A stretch of 5,536 nt of DNA from CAZLYX01 sp964563885 (GCA_964563885.1 CAZLYX010000073.1:1-5536); one strand, 5' to 3'; shown: positions 1 to 5,536, counted from the stretch's first letter. Numbers and translations: made by a program. Notes: generated by a model from the letters alone, not told the origin.

Positions 1-93
1 GCCAATATTGAATTGCGTAAACCAGACAATACAACGGGTGCAGTGGGCAATGATGTTGAAGGCCGTCGTGTAGAAGTCAAAGTAGAAGAATAA
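1..93 (+). CDS. 3' end of a rightward gene, possibly OmpA-like C-terminus
   Basis: An open frame enters from the left edge and ends at a TAA at 91-93, leaving 30 residues that finish in EGRRVEVKVEE. The pattern of a PDNTTG-type stretch, then a short linker, then G-R-R-V-E-V resembles the end of OmpA/MotB peptidoglycan-binding domains, where an N-R-R-V-E motif closes the last helix and strand. If so, the protein would be in the outer membrane or periplasm and bind peptidoglycan. The fragment is too short to assign a family firmly. A strong hairpin terminator 24 bp downstream supports this being a real gene end. I am confident that it is coding and unsure of the function. Confidence 0.6.
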   Translation, partial: ANIELRKPDNTTGAVGNDVEGRRVEVKVEE

Positions 94-117
94 GCTTTGC
101 TTTAAAAGCTTCAATAT

Positions 118-152
118 AAAACGCGCCCCTGTAGACACAGTGGGCGCGTTTT
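118..152. terminator. Bidirectional intrinsic terminator between convergent genes
   Basis: A perfect 11-bp inverted repeat, AAAACGCGCCC (118-128) and GGGCGCGTTTT (142-152), encloses a further CTGT/ACAG pairing (129-132 with 137-140) and an AGAC loop, with one bulged T at 141. The GC-rich stem is flanked by A runs on the left and T runs on the right, so it can terminate the rightward gene ending at 93 and the leftward hydrolase gene ending at 187. Confidence 0.9.
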
Positions 153-159
153 GTTGTGG

Positions 160-171
160 AGGCTACCTGAA
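160..171 (+). repeat. DNA uptake sequence, Eikenella-type dialect (AG-eikDUS)
   Basis: This is an exact AGGCTACCTGAA 12-mer in the gap between the terminator and the stop of the leftward hydrolase gene. The same word or its reverse complement recurs in the other main intergenic regions of the window. Neisseriaceae use 10-12 bp DUS words, bound by the pilin ComP, to take up related DNA. The assignment to the Eikenella dialect is from memory of published DUS dialects. This copy stands alone and is not part of a hairpin. Confidence 0.85.
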
Positions 172-186
172 AGTAAAGTAATTTGT

Positions 187-1146
187 TTAAGCGTGAGACA
201 AGCTGTCTTGCCAGTAAGTCATTCCTTGTGCGTTGAGCTCAAGATCAGTTGCGAATATTTCGAGAATCTCTGCTTCAGGCAGCGTACAGCCAAAAGCGTG
301 AACTTGTTGCAATAAATACTTTTTCAACTCGTCGGTAACGTATTGATGACGAGCGTCGTTATCTAGGCCAAGTTTTTGGCCATTTTCAGCTATATTTACC
401 AGAGCATCAATATGGGCTAATAAGTCTTTAGCGAGTGTTTCGGGCTCGCTAACGGCGCTGTAATGAGTAAGATACATGGTTTTAGGTTGGTAACTTAACA
501 GCCGCGCGATGGATTGGCGCATGGCTTCAGGATCAAATTGAGTGGGCGTGGTGGTGGGGAAAATAAACGCTTTGCCGTTAACATCTAGCTCGCGGTATGA
601 CAAGCCAAACATGTCGCCAGTAAAGATGCTCGAGGTTTGTTTATCAATAATACAAATATGGTGGCGAGCATGGCCGGGCGTGTCTATGCACAGCAATTCA
701 CGCTTGTTGAGCGATATGATGGTGTTGTCGGGCGCTTCAATGATGCGCTCAGCCGCAATCGGCATGATTTTACCGTAAACTTTTTGCACGTATTCAGCGC
801 CATAAACTGCGCTCACACCTTCAATCAGTTTTGAGGGTTCAGCCATATGACGTGCGCCGCGAGGGTGAACCACCAGCTTGGCATTTGGACATTTTTGCAT
901 CAATAAGCCAGCGCCGCCAGCGTGGTCTAAATGAATGTGGGTGAGGATAACGTAATCAACTGCGTCTTCACTCAAGCCAACTTTATGCAACGCTGCCACT
1001 ATGTTATCAACCGAATCGTTACTGCCTGTGTCGATAATGGCGCAGCGGCTACCTTCAACAATTAGGTGAATTGCCGCTAATAAAGGGCGTACGTAGCCCG
1101 AATCAAAACCATAAATGCCATTGCCGTAATCATTCCAGTTAAACAT
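187..1146 (-). CDS. Metallo-beta-lactamase-fold hydrolase, substrate unknown
   Basis: This encodes a 319-residue MBL-fold protein with no signal peptide or membrane segment, so it is probably cytoplasmic. The metal-binding set looks complete: the H-x-H-x-D-H motif in THIHLDH (H70, H72, D74, H75), H159 in TPGHARHH, D178 in TGD and H228 in LTHY. This is the dinuclear-metal pattern of glyoxalase-II-like and lactonase-like hydrolases (COG0491 group). About 85 residues after the last ligand form a mostly helical tail, which may help shape the substrate pocket. The ATG start is supported by a strong Shine-Dalgarno six bases upstream. ampG lies 87 bp upstream on the same strand, so cotranscription is possible, and no convincing separate promoter was found in that gap. 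Candidate activities include thioester, lactone or phosphodiester hydrolysis; the sequence does not decide. The fold call is secure and the function is not. Confidence 0.93.
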   Translation of the reverse strand: MFNWNDYGNGIYGFDSGYVRPLLAAIHLIVEGSRCAIIDTGSNDSVDNIVAALHKVGLSEDAVDYVILTHIHLDHAGGAGLLMQKCPNAKLVVHPRGARHMAEPSKLIEGVSAVYGAEYVQKVYGKIMPIAAERIIEAPDNTIISLNKRELLCIDTPGHARHHICIIDKQTSSIFTGDMFGLSYRELDVNGKAFIFPTTTPTQFDPEAMRQSIARLLSYQPKTMYLTHYSAVSEPETLAKDLLAHIDALVNIAENGQKLGLDNDARHQYVTDELKKYLLQQVHAFGCTLPEAEILEIFATDLELNAQGMTYWQDSLSHA

Positions 1147-1152
1147 ATCATT

Positions 1153-1158
1153 CTCCTT
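1153..1158 (-). promoter_or_regulatory. Strong Shine-Dalgarno for the MBL-fold gene
   Basis: Read on the minus strand, AAGGAG lies six bases before the ATG at 1146. It fixes the hydrolase start. It is the clearest ribosome binding site of the leftward genes here, since ampG and rmuC show no comparable motif. Confidence 0.85.
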
Positions 1159-1233
1159 AAATCTTTATTGTTTTATTATTAACGTGATGTGCTTGAATCA
1201 TACGGTAACAATCAACAGCAGGGTAGTGGTTGA

Positions 1234-2787
1234 TTAGGGTTGCTGGCGGCTGTAAATCTTTTTATCGGCTAAGTAAACCAGCAATAACACCGGTATGCCC
1301 AGTAGCGCGGTGAACAAGAAAAAGCCAGGATAGCCAATTTTATCGACAATTGAGCCAGAATAGCCGCCCAGTGTTTTCGGCAGCAACGTCATTAGCGAGC
1401 TAAATATCGCGTATTGAACTGCCGTAAAACGAATATTGGTGAGCGCAGATAAAAAAGCAATAAACACCGCACCAGCCAAGCCAGCAGCTAAGTTGTCAAA
1501 GCCGACAGCTAAATACATAAACATAATATCATGGCCACGATACGCGAGCAGGATAAACAATAAATTGGTGCCTGCCGCCAATATAGCGCCCACCATCATC
1601 ATTTTCATCAGTGCAAACTTTTGCGAGAGTAAGCCACCCAAAAAGCCACCTGCAATCGCCATCACCACGCCAAATGTTTTGACCGCAGCGGCAATTTCTT
1701 CTTTGGTAAAGCCCATGTCTTGGTAAAAAACATTAGAAATCACGCCTGCCACAATATCGGAAATACGGTACAGACCAATTAAAGCCAGCAGCAAGATGGC
1801 TGATTTGCCATAGCGTTGGAAAAAATCGGCGATGGGTTCAATCCACGTATCCAGAGCCAATTGCTTGGGGACTAAACCGCTTTTCACCACAATAGTGCCA
1901 ACAATACCAGCCGCTGCCATTGAGAGCATTAAGCGCACAGCTTCAAGTAAAAAGCTGCTAAATACACCTTTGGTTTGCGGTAATATGCCGCTGAGTTGTG
2001 AAAACATCAGCACAAATGCGGTCACAGATAATGCAAACAGCATCAATAGGCGCAAATTATCTGCAATTGGCCGCGAGGTGGTGGTGCTGCGCGAAGTGTC
2101 TGGTTCGCTAATAAGCAGCGTGGTCAAAATGCCCACGCCCATCACGCCCGCCATAATAAAATAAGTTTGCTGCCATGCTTTGTATACATAGGCATTTTCG
2201 TGTGAGCCCAATTTGGCCGCTAAAAACAGCGCACCAGCACCAGCTACAATCATGCCGATTCGATAGCCAGCGTTATAAGTTGCAGCAGTAACTGATTGCA
2301 TGGCCACATCATCTTGCGCCGCTTCAATGCGATAAGCATCAATCACCACATCTTGAGTGGCCGAAGAAAAACCAAGTAATACCGCCGCAATGGCCATATA
2401 CATGAGTGCAGATTCTGTAGTGGGGTCTACCAATGCCATAAAGCAAATGGCGGCGACAATGGCAATTTGAGCAGTGAGTAGCCATGAACGACGTTTGCCT
2501 AGAAGCTTGGTTAATATGGGCAATGGCAGCGAATCAATTAAAGGCGCCCAGATAAATTTAAATGAATAAGCCAACGCCGCCCAGCTAAACATGGTAACTG
2601 TGCTGCGGTCTACCCCCGCTTCGCGCAACCACAACGATAAGCTGGAAAAAATCAGTAAGATTGGTACACCAGCTGAAAAGCCGAGCAGTAATAAAGTGAT
2701 GGCGCGGCGATCGGTATAAGCGGCAGCAGCGTGTTTCCAGCTTTTGCGTGCTTGAGGTATGGTTTGGTCAGGGATAGGATTTGTCAT
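1234..2787 (-). CDS. ampG: AmpG-family muropeptide MFS permease
   Basis: This encodes a 517-residue polytopic inner-membrane protein of the major facilitator superfamily. AmpG carries GlcNAc-anhydroMurNAc peptides from the periplasm to the cytoplasm for cell-wall recycling; in some bacteria these products also control beta-lactamase induction. Family hallmarks are visible: KFIWAPLIDS (77-86), the loop LGKRRSWLL (96-104), SATQDVVIDAYRIE (142-155), FYQDMGFTKEEIAAAVKTFG (354-373) and the DNLAAGLAGAVFIAFLSALT stretch (431-450). Hydrophobic segments in the middle (about 245-302) fit the two extra helices that give AmpG 14 rather than 12 transmembrane segments. The length is within the family range. 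I chose the ATG at 2787. The frame also allows an in-frame TTG four codons upstream (2799), but neither has a clear Shine-Dalgarno and TTG is the less likely start. The MBL-fold gene follows downstream, with only a weak 7-bp inverted repeat (1210-1216 with 1229-1235) at the stop codon. Confidence 0.92.
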   Translation of the reverse strand: MTNPIPDQTIPQARKSWKHAAAAYTDRRAITLLLLGFSAGVPILLIFSSLSLWLREAGVDRSTVTMFSWAALAYSFKFIWAPLIDSLPLPILTKLLGKRRSWLLTAQIAIVAAICFMALVDPTTESALMYMAIAAVLLGFSSATQDVVIDAYRIEAAQDDVAMQSVTAATYNAGYRIGMIVAGAGALFLAAKLGSHENAYVYKAWQQTYFIMAGVMGVGILTTLLISEPDTSRSTTTSRPIADNLRLLMLFALSVTAFVLMFSQLSGILPQTKGVFSSFLLEAVRLMLSMAAAGIVGTIVVKSGLVPKQLALDTWIEPIADFFQRYGKSAILLLALIGLYRISDIVAGVISNVFYQDMGFTKEEIAAAVKTFGVVMAIAGGFLGGLLSQKFALMKMMMVGAILAAGTNLLFILLAYRGHDIMFMYLAVGFDNLAAGLAGAVFIAFLSALTNIRFTAVQYAIFSSLMTLLPKTLGGYSGSIVDKIGYPGFFLFTALLGIPVLLLVYLADKKIYSRQQP

Positions 2788-2855
2788 AAATGGGTACAAG
2801 CCAGTTGCTTAATATTGATGAGAGTTTTGGCAAAATAGTCAAAATAAAAGAATGC

Positions 2856-2864
2856 ATTGTAGCA
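2856..2864 (-). promoter_or_regulatory. Candidate extended -10 promoter for ampG
   Basis: Read on the minus strand this is TGCTACAAT, an extended -10 (TGn followed by TACAAT, 5 of 6 to consensus). It would start a transcript near 2849, leaving a leader of about 60 bases before the ampG ATG. The -35 region is poor, as is usual with extended -10 promoters. A rival is TTGACT on the minus strand (2837-2842), a good -35 box, but with only a weak -10 (ATCAAT) 17 bp later. Which one is used, if either, is not certain. Confidence 0.4.
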
Positions 2865-2940
2865 ATAAGCCGAGAGAGCGTTTGAGATATATTGTGAGTT
2901 GGTGATAAACCTTAGCAGGGCGGGTAGTGAATAATAGTGT

Positions 2941-2981
2941 TTGAAGCTACCTGAAAAAATGAGCTTTTCAGGTAGCTTCAA
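2941..2981. repeat. Inverted pair of variant DUS forming a 17-bp hairpin
   Basis: The arms 2941-2957 (TTGAAGCTACCTGAAAA) and 2965-2981 are perfect reverse complements around a 7-base loop. Each arm holds the exact 10-base core GCTACCTGAA. The full 12-mer is AAGCTACCTGAA, with A instead of G at its second base in both arms. Inverted DUS pairs often act as terminators in Neisseriaceae. Here neither side has a long T tract and the nearest gene end (rmuC) is 265 bp away, so a termination role is only possible. Confidence 0.85.
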
Positions 2982-3057
2982 GATTATGTGCATTGATTTA
3001 AATAACATTAAACGTTATTAATGAAATTAAATTATGGTGGACTATGTTTTTAGTAAG

Positions 3058-3085
3058 TTGATTAAAAACCTATACTGGTTATATT
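3058..3085 (+). promoter_or_regulatory. Possible sigma-70-type promoter reading rightward
   Basis: TTGATT (3058-3063) is separated by 16 bp from TATATT (3080-3085, 5 of 6 to the -10 consensus). Transcription would begin near 3092 and run about 130 bases to the DUS hairpin and T4 tract at 3184-3224, with no gene of useful size in between. In AT-rich DNA such matches arise by chance, so this is a candidate only. Confidence 0.3.
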
Positions 3086-3104
3086 TTCTAGACGAAGTTG
3101 GGTG

Positions 3105-3120
3105 TTGATGTGCACATCAA
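3105..3120. repeat. Perfect 16-bp palindrome, operator-like
   Basis: TTGATGTGCACATCAA reads identically on both strands. The last five bases also overlap a second perfect palindrome, ATCAATTGAT (3116-3125), so the half-site TTGAT/ATCAA occurs three times in 21 bp. The half-sites resemble FNR boxes, but the spacer is six bases rather than four, so FNR is not a proper match. The site could be an operator for a dimeric regulator or the 5' hairpin of a short RNA. Confidence 0.5.
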
Positions 3121-3183
3121 TTGATTGTTTTTAAAATTGTTTATTGTTTTTATCTTTAGAAGCACAACAGGCAAATGAATCAT

Positions 3184-3223
3184 AAAGGCTACTTGAACGT
3201 ATTGTTGTGTTCAGGTAGCCTTT
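3184..3223. terminator. rmuC: DUS-containing hairpin terminator downstream of rmuC
   Basis: Arms 3184-3198 and 3209-3223 pair over 15 positions around a 10-base loop. The right arm contains a perfect reverse-strand DUS (TTCAGGTAGCCT, 3210-3221). The left arm has AGGCTACTTGAA (3186-3197), one base off. A T4 tract (3221-3224) follows on the plus strand. It lies 22 bp beyond the rmuC stop, the normal place for its terminator. The one imperfect pair (3193/3214) is a U-G wobble in a rightward RNA but an A-C mismatch in the rmuC transcript. Confidence 0.75.
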
Positions 3224-3245
3224 TAAGAGTGTAAACTAATATCGC

Positions 3246-4877
3246 TTATTCGCTTGTGTCTGCTTCACCTAATTGCGGGGTGTTGTCTTCTGCATTTTCA
3301 GCAAGATTTCGATTCAATTGTTTACTGGTTTTAATACCCAGATTACGTAGTTTTTCAGCGCGATTTACCAGATTACCACGGCCTTCAGAAAGCTGTTTAA
3401 AGGCAGTAGTGTATTGAGTTTGCGCTTGTTCAATATTTTTGCCCACGCTTTCTAGGGTGGTTACAAAACCCACAAATTTATCGTAAAGCTTGCCGCCTTC
3501 ATCGGCAATTTGCAGCGCGTTTTGATTTTGCTGCTCGTTGCGCCATAAGTGGGCGACCGTGCGCAAGGTTGCCAATAAGGTGCTGGGGCCAACCAACATG
3601 ATGCGTCTGTCGAAACACTCTTGGAAAAGGTTGTTATCTTGTTGTAAAGCGAGCAAATAAGCTGGCTCAACGGGAATAAACATAAACACAAAATCCAGTG
3701 TAATCAGCCCTTCTATGTCGCTATATTGTTTGTCTGACAAACTTTTGATGTGTTGGCGCACACTGCTGGTGTGGGCTGAAAGCTCGCGTTCAGCGTCTTC
3801 AGGTGTTTGTGCTTGGGTGTAGCGCACATAGGCAGTGAGCGACATTTTGGCGTCGATGATGATTTGTTTGTTATCGGGCAGATTAACCAATACATCAGGT
3901 TGTAGACGGCGTGTGCTGCCATCTTCGGTGGTTTGAATGCCAGCGGCTTGAACAATGTATTCACGGCCTTTGGTTAAACCTGAATTTTCCAGCACTTTTT
4001 CTAAAATCATTTCGCCCCAGTTGCCCTGTGATTTATTGCGGGTGCCAATGAGGGCATCAGTGAGCGCTTTGGCATCGGTGTGTAGCTGGTTGTTAAGACT
4101 TTGTAGGCGCTTAAGCTCGTTTTCTAGGGTTAAGCGTTCTTTCGCTTCTTTTTCATAAGTGGTTTGCACCAAATGGCTAAATTGCGTCATGCGCTCATTG
4201 AGCGGGTTGAGCAGTTGATTGATGCTAAGGGCGTTGTGCTCTGTGAATTTTTTAGACTTTTCTTCAAAAATAGTGTTGGCTAAGTTTTTAAATTGGTCGC
4301 TCAGCCCTTGGCGTGCTTCGTTTAATAACTCAATTTTTTCTTGGTGTGATTGACGTTCTTGTTCAACTTGAGTGTGTAGATGTTGATGGCGAATTTGAGT
4401 GTCGGTTAAGTCTTGTTGAAGCTGTTTATAGTCAAGCAATAGCTGGTGACGTTCTTGTTCACGAGTATGAAAATTGTTGATTTGTTCGCGTGCAGTGGCG
4501 ATTTGACTGTGTAAGTTTTGGCTGTCAACTTGTAGCTCTTGGTGGGCGTGACGGTGGCGAGCCAACTCATCTTGTAAAGATGGCAGTTGGCGGCTGAGGG
4601 CTTGGGCTTCCGATAAGGCTGTTTGGCTGTGTTCAAACCTGTGCATCAACTCATAGAGCTCATCTTTGGTTTGGATGTGTTGTTGTGTCGCAAACTGATG
4701 CTGCTGGCTGCGTTCCGCCAGCTCAGTTTGCAACATGCTGGTTTCATCACGGCGAGCATCGTGCTCGGCTTGCATAGCAGTTTGGTGTTTGTTTTTGAGC
4801 AACAGCCAAGTGATGAGTATGCTCAATAGGGCAGCAGCAACTGTGGCGGCGATAAGAATGAGGGTTGATTCGTTCAT
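3246..4877 (-). CDS. rmuC: DNA recombination protein RmuC
   Basis: This encodes a 543-residue RmuC-family protein. RmuC is linked in E. coli to limiting recombination-driven inversion of short repeats, and its C-terminal domain is predicted to have a nuclease-like fold. In order: an N-terminal membrane anchor (about residues 5-27), a long Glu/Gln/His-rich coiled coil (about 35-275) and the RmuC domain (about 280-515). The domain shows GNWGE (285-289), LQPDVLV (D328) and IIIDAK (D342, K344), which together resemble a PD-(D/E)xK active site. FMFIPVEPAYLLAL (399-412) and VGPSTLLATLRTV (429-441) are also family-typical. An in-frame ATG 15 codons upstream (4922) exists, but that extension would translate the DUS at 4888-4899 and put extra residues before the anchor, so I prefer 4877. 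There is no clear Shine-Dalgarno at either start. The gene appears to be monocistronic, with a DUS hairpin behind it and a divergent permease gene in front. Confidence 0.95.
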   Translation of the reverse strand: MNESTLILIAATVAAALLSILITWLLLKNKHQTAMQAEHDARRDETSMLQTELAERSQQHQFATQQHIQTKDELYELMHRFEHSQTALSEAQALSRQLPSLQDELARHRHAHQELQVDSQNLHSQIATAREQINNFHTREQERHQLLLDYKQLQQDLTDTQIRHQHLHTQVEQERQSHQEKIELLNEARQGLSDQFKNLANTIFEEKSKKFTEHNALSINQLLNPLNERMTQFSHLVQTTYEKEAKERLTLENELKRLQSLNNQLHTDAKALTDALIGTRNKSQGNWGEMILEKVLENSGLTKGREYIVQAAGIQTTEDGSTRRLQPDVLVNLPDNKQIIIDAKMSLTAYVRYTQAQTPEDAERELSAHTSSVRQHIKSLSDKQYSDIEGLITLDFVFMFIPVEPAYLLALQQDNNLFQECFDRRIMLVGPSTLLATLRTVAHLWRNEQQNQNALQIADEGGKLYDKFVGFVTTLESVGKNIEQAQTQYTTAFKQLSEGRGNLVNRAEKLRNLGIKTSKQLNRNLAENAEDNTPQLGEADTSE

Positions 4878-4887
4878 GAGATTAAAG

Positions 4888-4899
4888 AGGCTACCTGAA
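4888..4899 (+). repeat. DNA uptake sequence (AG-eikDUS) in the rmuC leader
   Basis: This is an exact AGGCTACCTGAA lying 10 bp upstream of the preferred rmuC ATG, on the strand opposite to rmuC. It is a single copy, not part of an inverted pair. Its position between the divergent genes suggests the DNA here is not coding and argues for the shorter rmuC start. Confidence 0.85.
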
Positions 4900-4940
4900 A
4901 AATATGGGGCAAATGGTAGCATGTTTCGGTGGGTTCGGGT

Positions 4941-4969
4941 TTGTGGCAGGGCGATGCTAGGCGTATGAT
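4941..4969 (+). promoter_or_regulatory. Probable sigma-70 promoter for the AEC permease gene
   Basis: TTGTGG (4941-4946, first three bases match the -35 consensus) and TATGAT (4964-4969, 5 of 6 to the -10) are separated by exactly 17 bp. Transcription would begin near 4976, about 22 bases before the ATG at 4998. This placement would exclude the upstream in-frame ATGs at 4965 and 4968 as starts. Confidence 0.5.
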
Positions 4970-4984
4970 GCGGGTTGATTTAGC

Positions 4985-4990
4985 AGAGGG
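4985..4990 (+). promoter_or_regulatory. Shine-Dalgarno deciding the permease start
   Basis: AGAGGG lies seven bases before the ATG at 4998. The alternative in-frame ATGs at 4965 and 4968 have no comparable motif, so 4998 is the better start. Confidence 0.65.
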
Positions 4991-4997
4991 TGTTCAG

Positions 4998-5536
4998 ATG
5001 TCTTCGGGATTTTTAGCAGCATTATTATTTGCGATTACGGTAACGTTGCCGTATGGGTTGTTGTTGGTGGCGGGGTGGTTGCTGCGTCGTTCGGGTCAGA
5101 TTGATGATCATTTTTGTGCGCAGGCATCTAAAATTGTGTTTAATTATGGCTTGCCCGTGTTGCTGTTTATGAGCCTGATGGAGCAAACGCCTGAATATGG
5201 TCGCCAGTTAACATTGTTGTTGGCAGGTTTGGCATCAACTTTAGTGTTGTTTTTTGGTGCAGAATTGTATGTTTGGAAATGGGTAAAGGAGCCGCTTGAT
5301 AAAGGGGTGTTTGTGCAGGGAGTGTTTCGCAGCAACCTTGGTATTGCGGGCTTGGCGTTTGTGGATAATGCTTATGGCACGCAAGGTGTGGCAGTGGCGG
5401 CGGTGTATGTGGGCGTGGTGACGATTATCTATAATGTGTTGGCGGTGATTACGCTGAGCCGTTCGAGTGAAGGCTCGTGGCTGGAGCGGCTGCGTGATGT
5501 GGCCGTAAGAGTGGTTAAAAATCCACTGATTATAGG
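4998..5536 (+). CDS. AEC-family (auxin efflux carrier-like) permease, 5' part
   Basis: The first 179 residues of a polytopic inner-membrane protein are present, and the gene runs off the right edge. Family members have about 300-320 residues and ten helices, so roughly the first half is present. Hydrophobic segments lie at about 5-29, 47-62, 72-95, 105-126 and 131-152. Typical Mem_trans (PF03547) features are the opening transmembrane helix ending in GWLLRRSG, KIVFNYGLPVLLF (45-57), GVFRSNLGIAGLAFVDNAYG (108-127) and KNPLII (174-179), which begins the second half. Bacterial members include transporters for malate and other organic acids, but many are uncharacterised and the substrate cannot be read here. 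The gene is divergent from rmuC, with its own likely promoter and a good Shine-Dalgarno. The family call is firm and the substrate is unknown. Confidence 0.9.
   Translation, partial: MSSGFLAALLFAITVTLPYGLLLVAGWLLRRSGQIDDHFCAQASKIVFNYGLPVLLFMSLMEQTPEYGRQLTLLLAGLASTLVLFFGAELYVWKWVKEPLDKGVFVQGVFRSNLGIAGLAFVDNAYGTQGVAVAAVYVGVVTIIYNVLAVITLSRSSEGSWLERLRDVAVRVVKNPLII

Larger units (their letters stand above)
2788..3245. other. AT-rich intergenic region between rmuC and ampG
   Basis: No convincing protein gene is present in these 458 bases. The region contains a candidate ampG promoter (2856-2864), a 41-bp inverted-DUS hairpin (2941-2981), an AT-rich stretch of about 200 bp with a possible rightward promoter (3058-3085) and a perfect 16-bp palindrome (3105-3120), and a second inverted-DUS hairpin close to the rmuC stop (3184-3223). 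Frames such as the one at 2784-3008 on the minus strand run straight through a DUS hairpin and look fortuitous. Confidence 0.7.

Noticed and set aside
92..111. AAGCTTT/AAAGCTT inverted repeat at the stop of the first gene
   Set aside because: It is a short AT-rich stem overlapping the stop codon, immediately before a much stronger GC-rich terminator. It probably has no separate role.
274..285. Possible uptake sequence of another dialect (reverse complement ACGCTGCCTGAA)
   Set aside because: It lies inside the hydrolase coding sequence, encodes ordinary residues (TLPEA), and differs from the intergenic word used everywhere else in this window. Chance similarity is likely.
542..834. Plus-strand open frames within the hydrolase gene
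   Set aside because: They are antisense to a well-supported MBL-fold gene with a full motif set and have no domain or ribosome binding support. The same applies to the antisense or shifted frames inside ampG, rmuC and the permease.
1210..1235. Terminator between ampG and the hydrolase gene
   Set aside because: The inverted repeat is only 7 bp, AT-rich, with a 12-base loop and no U tract in the leftward direction. It is too weak to call.
2784..3008. Leftward 74-codon open frame upstream of ampG
   Set aside because: It reads straight through the inverted-DUS hairpin and the candidate ampG promoter, overlaps the ampG start, has no Shine-Dalgarno and shows no recognisable domain.
3105..3120. 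FNR binding site
   Set aside because: The half-sites TTGAT and ATCAA fit, but the spacer is six bases. FNR-type sites require four, so the dimer geometry does not match.
3108..3134. 8-codon frame (MCTSIDCF) in the palindrome region, as a possible leader peptide
   Set aside because: There is no Shine-Dalgarno, no run of regulatory codons and no downstream gene on that strand within reach.
3175..3234. Rightward 19-codon frame starting MNHKGYLN
   Set aside because: It lies across the DUS hairpin downstream of rmuC. The hairpin explains the sequence, and the ribosome binding signal is weak.

Overview
The window looks like an ordinary chromosomal stretch from a member of the Neisseriaceae. The main evidence is a repeated 12-mer, AGGCTACCTGAA, found on both strands and only between genes. 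From memory this matches the DNA uptake sequence (DUS) dialect described for Eikenella (AG-eikDUS). The base composition looks AT-rich for Eikenella corrodens, so I suggest a lower-GC relative that uses the same or a similar dialect. This is inference, and the species is not identified.

Layout from left to right. The last 30 codons of a rightward gene (1-93, possibly the end of an OmpA-like domain) meet a leftward metallo-beta-lactamase-fold hydrolase gene (187-1146). A strong GC-rich hairpin that could terminate both genes lies between them, along with one DUS. Next comes a leftward ampG-type muropeptide permease gene (1234-2787), 87 bp upstream of the hydrolase gene and possibly cotranscribed with it. 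A 458-bp AT-rich intergenic region (2788-3245) follows. It holds two inverted-DUS hairpins, a perfect 16-bp palindrome, a plausible ampG promoter and a possible rightward promoter. A leftward rmuC gene (3246-4877) comes next. It diverges from a rightward AEC-family permease gene (4998 to the window end, truncated). The divergent region carries one more DUS and a reasonable promoter for the permease.

Functionally, AmpG imports anhydro-muropeptides for peptidoglycan recycling. RmuC is a membrane-anchored, coiled-coil, nuclease-like protein linked to limiting DNA inversions and rearrangements. The AEC protein probably exports small organic acids or related solutes. The hydrolase substrate is unknown. 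The genes do not form an evident single pathway. I found no mobile element, CRISPR array, tRNA, rRNA or clearly new multi-gene system. The least explained part is the AT-rich segment bracketed by two DUS hairpins at 2941-3223, which may encode a small RNA.
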